Origin: Eurosta solidaginis
Taxonomy: Eukaryota > Arthropoda > Insecta > Diptera > Tephritidae
Assembly (NCBI RefSeq): GCF_040869045.1
Contig: NC_090319.1
Location: 346,746,302 to 346,810,301 of the forward strand
Direction: 5' to 3'
DNA length: 64,000 bases
The notes beneath the pieces are model-generated. The model was not told where the DNA came from, ran no database searches, and saw nothing but the letters and a program-made list of their open reading frames with translations. Both the position numbers and the translations under genes were made by a program. Of the stretch, positions 21,013 to 31,760 are shown in pieces. The stretch's first letter is position 1; each line of letters starts with the position of its first letter.

Positions 21013-21917
21013 GTTAATGTATGTATATACATATGTACATATGTATTTGAAGTCAGGTCTGTTCATTTGTTTAAATCATTTGCGATATAGGCATTTTGAT
21101 GTTATACTCTTTCAACTTCACTCCACTCCCTCATCGCTCACCTGCTCATAAAGTCATACATATGTATCTACATACATCTGTACACACATACATGTGTATG
21201 AATTAGTATATCGTAATTTATTTATTATTCATTCAGCTGCAAAATTGTTCCTTAATTGCCTATATCAAGCGAAATGAAATTTATTACCTGCTGTTCTCCA
21301 TCACTTTATCATCGTCATTAAATTTTCTCATGCATCTGTATGTAAGCTCGTTTAATGGTCAAGTTTTGCGCCACTTCTTGTCGTATTCGTACTACCATAA
21401 CTAAATATCCACCACGTCGTCCGATGAGTCGCTCCCCCAGACACATTTTAGTTGGTTTCTCACAGTTAGCTGGCCTGTCAGTTGCCTCATTTTCTTATGC
21501 TCCAATTTCTTATCTTTAGCCCTTTACATAGATACAAACATACACTTATGTACATACATAACTCATCAACTGCTGTGATTGTTTTCTTGCTGTATGTATT
21601 CTAGTCGTATCATTTAAGCATTTACCTTCTATACTCTTTTTATTTCCTTAGCTCTTTGTGAACTTATTTTTATGCCATCAACCCACGGATCAAAGGACTC
21701 AAAAGACATTTTTATTGTCGTAGTTGCTGAGGTGGATGTCGATTTTTATTTTTAACTTTCATTCTTTACTTTTTGCTTTGATGTTTCATTGTTTTATTTA
21801 ACTACGATTACGTGCAACCTTGAGAGGTCAAGATTTTGCTTGATAGTGATTGGCTCTTTGATCTCAAGCTCAAATCGGGCATACGTGGCTTAGTACTTTG
21901 CACAGATGTGTAGATAA
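21013..21917. other. No gene recognised
   Basis: AT-rich sequence with many ATACATATGTACATAT-like simple repeats at its left. Nothing else identified. Confidence 0.4.
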
Positions 21918-21957
21918 CACTGGGCAACAGTGATTTTAGTGCAGCTCTACTTGTAAC

Positions 21958-22296
21958 TTGGCGGAAACCGTGGTGTTATGGTAGCGTGCTCCGCCTGCCC
22001 TGGGTTCACACCCCGGGCAAAGCAACATCAATATTTTAGAAATAAGGTTTTTCAATTAGATGAACATTTTTTAAGTTGGGTCGCCCCTCGGCAGTGTCTG
22101 GCAAGCGCTCCGAGTGTATTTCTGCCATGAAAAGCTCTCAGTGAAAACTCATCTGCCTTGCAGATGCCGTTTGGAGTCGGCATAAAACATGTAGGTCCCG
22201 TCCGGCCGATTTGTAGGGAAAATCAATAGGAGCACGACGCAAATTGGAAGAGAAGCTCGGCCTTAGATCTCTTCGGAAGTTATCGCGCCTTACATT
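21958..22296 (+). mobile_element. tRNA-headed SINE inserted in the transposon arm
   Basis: A 339-bp element with a perfect 12-bp duplication TCTACTTGTAAC at 21946-21957 and 22297-22308. The head carries a Pol III-like box A (TGGTAGCGTGCTCC) and box B (GGTTCACACCC) spaced as in a tRNA. The body contains GGGTCGCCCCTCGGCAG, TATTTCTGCCATGAAAAG and ATTGGAAGAGAAGCTCGG. The 3' end is GCGCCTTACATT without poly(A). An older copy is at 13727-14020. Confidence 0.9.
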
Positions 22297-22906
22297 TCTA
22301 CTTGTAACCAAATTTGGTAGTACTCGGTACCCTGATAAAAATTGTATACTTACTTTTTTAATGCTACGTCCAGTTCTCTAGATAGGGTCAAGAACCCCTT
22401 TTTAAGAGGCTTAGGCATGTATGGCCCCATAACTTTTGTTTCTGTTCATTCTATCAACACAGTTTTGATGTCGTTGAAAAGAGTACATTTCGCCGCTTCT
22501 ACCAGTATACAAGTTGTTAATATGTCTTCACAAACGTCAGAGAGATTGCCAAAATAATGTGAAAAATTCAATTTTTTTGTTAACTTTTTCATTTTAATCA
22601 CGGTTTTCTCGAATAATTTGTCAACCAGTGTATATGTAAATTATTTTAAAACAATCTCCTATTAATTCTGTTTTCAGAGACATTTACCTTTTTTATATCC
22701 GCGTAGATCTTCCTAGGATTTTCTACTTTAGTACATTTCTACTGTGAAAAAAAAAAAACAAAAAATTATATTTTTTAAATTTTCTGTAATTAGTACTTTC
22801 GGGAGCGCGGTTTCTAGTGTTAGTGCCTTTCTATAAATAAATAAAAAAATTTCAATATCATGTCTTCATCACGAGATAGTTGTGTCAATGACCCAAATGT
22901 GTTCTG

Positions 22907-24640
22907 CTACACAGGGAATACACAGTCCAAAAATTCAGGAAAATTATAACAGTTTTTATTAAAAAGGGCTACAAGCCGTGGATACCTCGAATAGTTCGCA
23001 AAATGTGCTGTGAACACTGGAGACAGTGGGTCAATGGTAAAATAAGCTATATGAGATTCGGGGTGCCTATGCAATGGAGAGAACAAACAAATCACTTCGA
23101 TGACTGTTACTTCTGCTGTGTCGATTTGCGTGGTGTTAATGTTAAAAAAATGATATGTCCAAACGTTCAATCCGCTAAGAGACCTTTACCACATTCAGAG
23201 GAAGCACCTGTTCCAACATTTTCGTGAATCATCGAATAGTGAAGTGTCTACCGATAGTGATATCGAAGAAATAACGTCTACTGGGCCAACAACTTTTACC
23301 CAAGTAGAACTAAACGATCTAATAAGGGATCTTGAATTATCTAAGGAATCTGCAGAAGTGTTGGCTTCTAGATTAAAGGAAAAAAACTTGTTGGCTACAG
23401 GTACGAAAATGACTCTCTACCGTACAAGAGAGCAAGACTTGCTGCCATTTTTTAATTCGGAAAATGATATAGTACAAGGCATGACATAGCTGAATGCGTT
23501 TATAACCATTTCACCTATCGTAGGAGTGCGTGTTCGACTCCCACTCCCGGGAGAAAAGGCTTTGAAAAGATTTACAAGTTATAATCGAAACCGCTGTCGC
23601 CTTGTCCGTCCTGATGTCACGTTGTTTAAATTTTTCCCAAATTATTAAATAAGATATTGTTTTTTGTTCAGATGTGCAAGGCCTCCTTCCCAAAATGGGT
23701 CTTTTAGAATACCACCCAAATGAATGGCGTCTCTTCATAGACAGCTCTAAACGAAGCCTTAAGTGTGTTCTTTTACACAATGGCAACCAATATGGTTCAA
23801 TTCCCATTGCACATTCAACTAAATTAAAGGAAGAATATCAAAATATTGCACTTGTTTTAAACAAAATTAAGTATAACGAACATAATTGGAGTATTTGTGT
23901 AGATCTAAAGATGGTTAACTTTTTGTTAGGACAACAAAGTGGATACACCAAATACCTATGTTTTTATTGCCTGTGGGATAGTCGTGCCAAGCACCAACAC
24001 TGGACAGAAAGGGACTGGCCTGTACGTCAGATGTTGGAAATGGGAAAGCAGAATGTGAAAAACCCACCTTTAGTTACAAGAGATTCAATTATTTTGCCAC
24101 CCTTACACATCAAACTCGGTCTAATGCAACAATTTGTGAAGGCGTTAGATAAAAATGGACAATGTTTTCTTTACATAACGAGATAATTTCCTAGGCTAAG
24201 CATAGAAGAAATAAAAGCGGGTATTTTTGATGGCCCACAGATAAGAATGTTGATAAAAGATACTGATTTTTCAAATTCAGTGACCAGTTTGGAACTGCTT
24301 GCGTTGAATTCGTTTGTTGAAGTTACTTAGAACTTTCTGGAAAATCACAAGTCAAGTAACTACTCTGATATTGTTAAAAACAGGCTAGAGAATTACAAAA
24401 ACTTAGGATGTAACATGTCCATGAAAGTCCATTATCTCCACAGCCTCCTTGACCAGTTTCAGGAGAATCTTGGTTCCTATAGCGAAGAACAAGGCAAACG
24501 GTTTCACCAGGACCTAAAAACTATGGAAGAGAGGTACCAAGGCTGATGGGATCAGCATATGATGGCTGACTACTGCTGGGGAATGCAACGTGATTGTCTC
24601 GCCATACCTCATTCACGAAAATCACGTAAACGAAATTTTT
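22907..24640 (+). pseudogene. Broken transposase-like gene of the long-arm transposon
   Basis: Open pieces read in order: MCCEHWRQWVNG ... FGVPMQWREQTNHFDDCYFC ... MICPNVQSAKRPLPHSEEAP; then an acidic linker; then GLLEYHPNEWRLFIDSSKRS ... GSIPIAHSTKL ... ICVDLKMVNFLLG ... CFYCLWDSRAKHQHW ... LPPLHIKLGLMQQFVKALD; and, past a stop at 24184, IEEIKAGIFDGPQIRMLI ... YSEEQGKRFHQDLKTMEERYQG ... MADYCW. I recognise this protein family as a high-copy one in aphid and hydra genomes. The spaced acidic residues (LFIDSS, ICVDLK, RFHQD) suggest an RNase H-like DDE fold, which is inference. Stops and a non-matching insert at 23490-23670 break it. Confidence 0.75.
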
Positions 24641-25452
24641 TATGTAAATAAAAAGTTAATAATAAAATAAATAACAAAAAACTTTTTTTTTCACAGTAAA
24701 CATTTACTAAAATAGAATATATTAGGAAGATCTACGCTTATATAAAAAAGTTAAACGTCCCTGAAAACAGAATTAATAGGAGATTGTTTTAAAATAATTT
24801 ACATATGCACTGGTTGACAAATTATTCGAGAAAACCGTGATTAAAAATGAAAAAATTTAACAAAAAAATGTAATTTTTCACATAATTTTGACAATTTCTC
24901 TGACGTTTGTGAAGACATATTAACAACTTGTATACTGATAGAAGCGGCGAAATATACTCTTTTCAACGAAATCAAAACTTTGTTGATAGAATAAATACAA
25001 ACGAAGTTATGAGGCCATACATGCCTTAACCTCTTAAAAAGGGGTCCTTGACCCTATCTAGAAAACTGTACCTAGCATTAAAAAAGTAAGTATACAGTTT
25101 TTATTAGGGTACCGAGTACTATCAAATTTGGTTACAAGTAGAGCTGCACCAAACCGAAACTCTTATTTTGTTGACCAGTGTAATAGATATTTGTGGTTTG
25201 AAAATGAAATGAATCAGCGTGAGCATATAATACACATACCGACATACATATATTTGGGCTTCACGAACAGCGTGATGAAATAATTCTGGCTGTTCTTATG
25301 CGTCCGGAAAATTAAAGGCAAACATTTCTAAATTTGTTTTTGCTATTTTTTCTACATTTTCTTAGTGTAAGAATCTAGCCGATAAAAAAAGTTGCGTTTC
25401 GAAGTTGCTGGTTCTTTGCCAGATGAACATAGATCCGCAATGTTCAGGCAAT

Positions 25453-25680
25453 GACCACCATTAAGGTACAATCCCGACCATCTAGGGAATAATTTACTAT
25501 GACCACATTGAATCTTCTAGGCCATACCGCCCACCCACCCCTTAGTTCGATGAGAAACTTGGGGTCGCCAGAAGGAAACGGGTTTCACCACGTGAAGTTG
25601 GCAATTGAGTTTGAGAAGCTATAAATTGCGCTGGCAACCCCTTGTAAGGGTTGCGCTACACAACGCCTTGAATACCGGAA
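25453..25680 (+). mobile_element. Fragment of the poly(A) retroposon family
   Basis: It matches the complement of 42243-42683 through ACCACCATTAAGGT, CCCGACCATCT, TGACCACATTGAATCTTC, TGGGGTCGCCAGA and GCGCTGGCAACCCC. The 5' end and tail are missing. Confidence 0.75.
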
Positions 25681-26239
25681 GGACATCAATATTTTCTATT
25701 AGATACTATTTATGATAACCTGTCTGACAGTAAATCGTGATCCGGTTTCAACTATGTTTGTATAAAGGGTACATAAAAGCAATGTTATCTTATTCTAAAA
25801 GCCACCAAAAGTGTTTCTGTCGCATTTTTCTTTTCATTGTCTTTATAAGAGCTGCATCCAGCAACTTAACAGCGAAATACCCACGCTTTCTATGCTGCGA
25901 TGCTAGTTCAGTCTTCGTCCAGAAACATTGTACCAATGCTTTCTTTTTATGGAAAAGTCTGCTTAGTCGGTCCTTGAGTTTCCAAGAATTTATTTGCATT
26001 TAGTTCTATGTTCCTATGACTCGTGTTCCAAAAAAAGTTGGATTTGGCGATGTGTTGAACCACGTCGACTACGTCGAAATCGCCAAAGTTTAGAACTTGT
26101 TTGAGTTTGAGGCATCAAGTGATCTTGAAACTCAAGATGAACATGAAATTCAAAAGCATACGGTAATTTTCAACACAAATATTAATAAAAGCGTGTATAG
26201 ACAAACATCATTAATTGGCTCTTAACCGCGTAAGCGGAA
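25681..26239. other. No gene recognised
   Basis: Two opposite overlapping frames (about 25737-26003) have no recognisable features. Nothing else is seen before the minisatellite. Confidence 0.35.
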
Positions 26240-27305
26240 AGAAGGGTTCTAAAATGATCCTGAAAATACCCTGGAGGGATTCCAGACAGATCCCGAAAAC
26301 CATTCAGAAATAGTCCTGAAAAAGTCCCGATAAGACCCTGACGGGATCCCGAAAGGATCCCGAAAACTACCCAGAAATGAAGCCGAAAGAGTCCAGAAAT
26401 GACATCGAAATAGTACCGAAAAAGTCCCGAAATTACCCTGGCGGGATCTCGGACGGATCCCGAAGACCAACCAGAAATGAATCAGAAATAGTCCCGAAAT
26501 TACCCTGACGGGATCCGTCCGGTATCCTGAAAACTATCTAGAAATGATATAGGAAAGTTCCCCAAATGATCCCGCAAACGTCAGGAAATTAGTCTGACCG
26601 GATCCCGAATAACATCCAGAAATGATCCCGGAACGGTCCCAAGATGATCCCGAAAATGTTCCGAAATGCCCCCAACGGGATATCGCACGGTTCCCAAAAA
26701 CTATCCAGCAATCATCCCGGAAGGGTCTCAAAAATTTCCAGAAATAGTCCCGAAATGACTCTGACGGGATCCCGGAATCCAAAAACTATCGAGTAATGAT
26801 GCCGGAAGGGTCCCCAGAAGATCCCGAAATGGCCATGACGGGATCCCGAAAACTATCCAGAAATGATCCCGAAAGGGTCCCAAAATGATCCCTAAGTAGT
26901 CCCAAAAAAGACCCTGAATGACCCCGACGGGATCATGTACGGATACCAAATCCTATCTAGAAATTATGCCTGAAGGGTTCCAAATGATCCCGAAATGACG
27001 CTGACTGGATCCCGAAAACAATGCAGAAATGATTCCGTAAGGGTCTCAAAATTATCCCGAAATAGTCTCAAAAAAGTCCCGAAATGACAACGACGGGTTC
27101 CCGGACGGATACCGAAAACTATACAAAAATGATCCCTTAAGGGTCCCACGATTATCCCAAAATAGCCCCAAAAAGTGCCGAAATGACAACGACGGTATCC
27201 CGGACGGATACCGAAAACTATCCAGAAATGACCCCGGAAGGGTCCCCAAATTATCCCGAAATAGTCCAGAAGAACTCAAAAATATCCCCGACGGCTGGGA
27301 CTTAA
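26240..27305. repeat. Minisatellite with CCCGAAAACTATCCAGAAATGA unit core
   Basis: About twelve imperfect units share GAAAACTATCCAGAAATGA, GGGTCCCAAAATGATCCC and TGACGGGATCCCG. Unit spacing varies between roughly 65 and 100 bp. The minus strand stays open over several long stretches (for example 27336-27052) and encodes repetitive GSFRDHFWIVFGIPSG-type peptides, which I read as a by-product of the repeat. Confidence 0.9.
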
Positions 27306-27434
27306 GCCAGCAGGCACTCACTTTTCTCGGAACCACATTAATTCGACCCTATAAAGGCCATGAAAACTTACCATATTCTTAACATATTTGTATATTAGCA
27401 TCTGTTACATTATGCGACACAACCAACTTTTTTT

Positions 27435-27996
27435 CTGGGTATTGGACCAAACCCACTTTTTGTAGAGATTGAGGCTTAAGTAGACAAAGTACTATATCCG
27501 TTTTTTGAAATTAGCCTCCAAAAATAGATATCGGCTTTCGAAGTTCGAAATTCTACATTTCGAAATTTTATTTTTTTGATAACGCGTTCAGCAAATTAAA
27601 AAAGTAAAAATGTAGTCGTGATCTGCTCTTTTCCCTTATTTGAAGGGCTGAATTCTTTTTTTGAGAAATTTAGTATAACAGCGATTATAGTTATACGAGG
27701 TAAAAAGTCAGATAGTCCAATGATAGTGGCTCTCCACTGGAATTGCTCGTACTGTAATTTTTCAAAAAAAGAATTCAGCCATTCAAATAAAAAAAAAAAG
27801 ACGGACCACGACCACATTTTTACTTTTTTAATTTGCTGAACGCGTTATCAAAAAAATAAAATTTCGAAGTGTAGAATTTCGAACTTCGAAAGCCTATATC
27901 TATTTTTTTGGAGGCTAACTTCGAAAAACGGATATAGTACTTTGTCTACTTAAGCCTAAATCTCTACAAAAAAAGTGGGTTTGGTCCAATACCCAG
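27435..27996. repeat. Fold-back element, 562 bp
   Basis: Two arms of about 240 bp (27435-27676 and 27755-27996) are inverted copies, beginning CTGGGTATTGGACCAAACCC and ending in its complement. A spacer of about 78 bp lies between them. The near-mirror open frames at 27596-27839 result from the palindrome. No clear target duplication was found. Confidence 0.9.
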
Positions 27997-28443
27997 CTGG
28001 CTGTTGCACAGTGTTATTGATGCCTCAACCTTAGAAAATGTGACAACTTCATAAAATAGGAAACGTCAAAAAAATTAAAAGCAAAAAATAAAATCTCCAA
28101 AATGTGAATAAATTCGTCAACCCAAAAATTTAGTATGAATATGGCGGAAAACCAAAAACTTATTGGTTGCCTATGGTATCGTTATAACAACGGCGCGATT
28201 CTATGTTTTAAATAAGCGTATGAGGTATTAATTTCCATAAAGTTGGTAGTTATTTCGCAACTATCTTTCTATCTCATGATCTATTCATACATGACTGAAC
28301 TTGACAGTCGTGAACAATGTTTGGTCTTACAACTAAAGAAATTTACATACGTCACACTTTTATTGCAAACAATCAAAAATATTTATTGACACGTAATCAT
28401 ACAAATTTATTTGTACATGATACAAGAAAAAAATATCGCTATT
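27997..28443. other. No gene recognised
   Basis: AT-rich sequence between two inverted-repeat elements. Confidence 0.4.
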
Positions 28444-28562
28444 TTGACTGCTGAGTGGAATATCACCATATTTGAACAGCTGTTTGGAAAACGCATCATC
28501 TCAAAATTGTTCGTTAATTCGGCTTTCAGTCGAACTAGGGCAATATTCCACTCAACAGTCAA
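28444..28562. repeat. Small inverted-repeat element, 119 bp
   Basis: TTGACTGCTGAGTGGAATAT at the left and ATATTCCACTCAACAGTCAA at the right are inverted with one mismatch. It resembles a very short MITE lying just downstream of the minus-strand protease relic. Confidence 0.7.
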
Positions 28563-28587
28563 TTTCTAACAACACTCTTCAATTACA

Positions 28588-29261
28588 TCATATCACAGAT
28601 CTTAAAAAGTCGTTAACTATTGGATGTGTTACATCTGTATATATACTCGGAATTCTTAAGCTCTGACAACCACCCTGTACCACTGCACACAATTTTCCTT
28701 CCACATCGGCCCCTGCTCCAGAATCTCCATAACACGTATTTTTTCCAGAACATCCAGCACAAATGTGTGTTTCTCGTAAAGATCGCGGTGGTTGTTTATT
28801 CTCATAATTATACTCGCATTCTTCAAAGTTTACTCTTTTCAATTCAACAGTATGGAGAAGATGACAATAATTTCTGTAACGTTTTGTTACCCATCCACTA
28901 ATTTGCAGTGGCGTGTCCACTATTAATTGACTTTCACAAAGAGATATTGGTTTTGCTTTATCGGTCTCCCAAAAGAATCCATCCACTTTAACCACAGCTA
29001 TATATACGTATCTTGACTTTTTATCATAGTCACAATGATGATATATTGTATCTAGAACATTTTATTGTTGCCCATCTCCTGTGTTTATTACACTTATATC
29101 GGTTACACCAGCTAGAAGGACGAACTTCCTTGGATGTCGCTGTATTGCGCAATGCGCAACTGTTACCACAAAATTCTTATTGACCAATGAACCAAGGCAT
29201 TGATATCCGTTGTTATAAAAAATTGCAACCGAATATGGGCTCTGCCCAATTCTTATATCTA
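28588..29261 (-). pseudogene. Trypsin-like serine protease fragment, minus-strand copy
   Basis: Read from 29261 down: IRIGQSPYSVAIFYNNGYQC, then TVAHCAIQ with the catalytic His, FVLLAGVTDISVIN, an in-frame TAA at 29062-29064, then NVLDTIYHHCDYDKKS and RYVYIAVVKVDG, where the aligned catalytic Asp position reads Tyr. The remaining open part (28995-28588) holds QISGWVTK, ICAGCSGKNTCYGDSGAGAD with the catalytic Ser, and a normal C-terminus IYTDVTHPIVNDFL. No signal peptide or activation peptide is present. It is an S1-family protease relic or a catalytically damaged homologue. The stop and the inverted partner favour a pseudogene. Confidence 0.85.
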
Positions 29262-29264
29262 CCC

Positions 29265-29583
29265 TAGATATAAGAATAGAGCGGAGATCACATTCGGTAG
29301 CAACTTTTTATGAAAACAGATATCAATGCGTTGGTTCCTTGGTCAATATGAAATCGGTGGTAACAGCTGCGCATTGCGCAATACAGCGAATCTATGTAAG
29401 TTCGTCCTTCTAGCTGGTGTAACCGATATGAGTGTAATAAACACAGGAGAAGGGCAACAAAACAATGTGCTAGATACAATATATCATCATTGTGACTATG
29501 ATAAAAAGTCAGGATACGTAGATAATCTACGCCATTTAAAATGGGATATTGCGCATTCGTATGCGTCAAATGTTTTAGTTTAA
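29265..29583 (+). pseudogene. Trypsin-like protease fragment, inverted second copy
   Basis: The plus strand repeats the N-terminal half of the neighbouring protease relic: SVATFYENRYQC, SLVNMKSVVTAAHCAIQR, then a frameshift, then KFVLLAGVTDMSVINTGEGQQ, NVLDTIYHHCDYDKKS. It lacks the stop found in the other copy at GQQ but has its own frameshift after AIQR. The sequence then diverges, and the Ser-containing half is absent. The two copies meet head to head at a 13-bp palindrome (ATTCTTATATCTA / TAGATATAAGAAT, 29249-29277). Confidence 0.82.
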
Positions 29584-29756
29584 GATGTTTTGCACTACTG
29601 GTTAAGTATAAAGTATTACGTGATAAATTTTGTGAGCGCTACTTATACCTAATTGAGTCGTTTGAATAAAAAACAAACAAAAACTTTATACAAACAAACT
29701 ATACAAAAAATATTTGTTTTAATTAGTTGAACAAACATATTTTGCTCTACTTATAT

Positions 29757-31600
29757 AACAAGTAAGGATGTCTAAGTTCGGGTGAAACCGAACATTACAT
29801 ACCCAGCTGTACACTTGAGATGCTGTTGTTGTTTGTTTTGTGTGCTTAATAGTGTTACAAGGTTGCGCAATAATACATATACATATGGTTCTATTCTGAA
29901 CTTATTATTCTTCGAGTTATGGCTCCCGAAACGTAGAAAATTGCTTAGTCATAGAAGGGCGTTGCCACGCCCATTTATTAAGATTTGAAGTTTTTCCTAT
30001 TTATTGTTATAAATCCACTTGGGAAATGAAATACTATTGTTATAAAGCTCACGACCCTTTTAAAAATCTTGTATATAAAAGTTGGCGTGATCCTTAACCG
30101 ATTTCTTCAACTTTTCTTCAAAGCATTCTTTATAGTAGAGGCAACTTCTCTGACGAATTTGGTTACGATAGGTTTAACGATTTTTGATTTATGGTTAATA
30201 ATATTTATAAAATTGATTTTATCACAAGTGGGCAGTGCCACGCCCATTAAAAAATTTTTTTTTTTAATTTTTATCGAGAGTCTCAATATCAGTCCACACA
30301 TCAAATTTCAACATTCTAGGTGTATTATTTATTAAATAATCAGGTTTTTTGTGTTTTCCAAAATGTTATATCTTAATATATAAAAAACACGGGTCACAAC
30401 ATTTTCGGGCGCGATGGACTCCTAAACTACTGAACCGATTTTGAATTTGTTTTGCACCTCGTGTGTAATTTGATCCAACTTGAGAGATAGGATAGGTTAT
30501 ATCTCAGTTTATGGTCGCAATATTATTTTATTGCAATTTTTTTTTTTTGCATACGCAGTGGCAATCATATCTTCAGGTGGTGCGGACATACTTCCGTGTA
30601 ATTGCTTGGTGTTTAATTAAACATCCTGCTTATCAATAAAAAATATTATAGCGAATTATATCAAGTATAGCACATCACCAGGCCCGCCGAGAGGGTGGGT
30701 GGGGGGGAGGGCGGGGGTTTCTGAGTGGGCCCGCTATTTAGAGGTACTATTTCACTTTTTTTTGTAATTCAGGAGAGTCTTTAGTTGTGTAGAGGGTAAT
30801 TTCCATACCCCTGGGTGACTAGGGTCTCGAGATATAGGCCAAAACGTGGGCCAGTGAATGCCTAGACAGTGTTTTGACAATATGGATATCAAATGAAAGC
30901 TGTTGATGAGTGCTTTAGTACATAGTAATATATTATCCAGAGACGGACTGGCACTGGGATGAGGACTAGGACTGGGACTGAGACTCGGAGTGGGACTGGG
31001 ACGACTCGAAGTGGGACTGGGACTGGAATAAAATACATACCACCCTCTGGGACAGGCAATAAGGGATGCAGAAGAATGAGAAGAAATTGAGAGGGGAGTA
31101 AAAAGAGAAGGAGATTGAGAAAGAGATAGAATGAGAAGAAGACGGAGATAGATGAAGCGAAAAAGAAGGAGGGAGGAGTGAATGAAAGGATTAGGAAAAT
31201 GTAAGAGGGGGGAGGGCAGAGTCAGACGGAAAAAGTTTATTAAAATGTATGCAGATAGGGCAAATTTAGGGCAGGACAACGTCTGCCGGGTCTTCTAGTG
31301 TATATAAAAAAGTGGACGTGGTTATCATCCGATTTCGCTCATTTTCAATACCAATCTAGCTTGGGTCCAGATAAGCTTGTGTACCGAATTTGGTGAAGAT
31401 ATCTCAATATTTACTAAAGTTATCCTGTTAAAGGACAGACAGACAGACGGACGAACGGACATAGCTCAATCAAATTTTTTCGCGATACTGATGGTTTTGA
31501 TATATGGAAGTCTATATCTATCTCGATTCCTTTATACCTGTACAACCGTTATCCAATCAAAGTTGTAATACTCTGTATACAAGTACAGCTGGGTATAAAA
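29757..31600 (-). mobile_element. DINE-like repeat family B, minus copy, split by a Helitron
   Basis: The right end (5' in element orientation) is TTTTTATACCCAGCTGTACTTG in complement. The left end carries hairpin GTTCGGGTGAAACCGAAC and ACAAGTAAGG in inverse order. It is the inverted homologue of 31761-32477, and the alignment is continuous once 30371-31298 is removed. The architecture (subterminal CAGCTG inverted repeats, 3' hairpin, CTTACTTGT end) parallels family A at 11822 and 17127. Confidence 0.8.
30371..31298 (+). mobile_element. Non-autonomous Helitron, 928 bp
   Basis: It starts TCTTAATATATAAAA and ends CTAG. It sits exactly between A and T of the host repeat with no target duplication, as Helitrons do. 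A 3' hairpin, GGCAGGAC-AAC-GTCTGCC with one bulge, lies 7 nt before the terminal CTAG. The 5' part contains CTACTGAACCGATTTTGAAT, a hallmark of insect Helitrons. The empty site is visible in the sister DINE-like copy (about 32045-32060). The interior has a GGGACTGGGACTGG microsatellite and no helicase gene. Confidence 0.92.
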
Positions 31601-31760
31601 ATAATCATTTCTAATTAATAACAAAATTCAACTCTGCGAATACATACATATATAATCAAACAATTACTAGGAAATTTTTTTTGAAAAACCAAAGCAAGTA
31701 TTTTGTTAAAGCTGATCTCATTTCATTTCTCTGTAACATGCATAAATTCTTTGAATTTTT

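Larger units (their letters stand above)
21919..25180 (+). mobile_element. DNA transposon with long terminal inverted repeats
   Basis: The left arm (21919-22760, interrupted by a SINE) is the reverse complement of the right arm (about 24690-25180). Matching landmarks are CACTGGxCAACA at the tips, GGTGCAGCTCTACTTGTAAC, ATAGGGTCAAGxACCCC, AGGCATGTATGGCC and AATCTCCTATTAATTCTGTT. Arms are about 450-500 bp once the SINE is removed. Between them lies a broken transposase-like gene on the plus strand. The flanks do not give a clear target duplication, so the superfamily is left open. Confidence 0.85.

Noticed and set aside
20544..21151. Overlapping Lys/Phe-rich frames on both strands
   Set aside because: They arise from the palindromic element with poly(A/T) tracts.
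23500..23560. Possible tRNA gene around GTTCGACTCCC
   Set aside because: No cloverleaf could be drawn; the acceptor and T stems do not pair.
26240..27305. CRISPR-like array
   Set aside because: Repeats are diverged, spacing is irregular, there are no unique spacers, and the sequence is eukaryotic.
27596..27839. Paired frames on both strands with similar peptides
   Set aside because: Explained by the inverted-repeat arms of the fold-back element.
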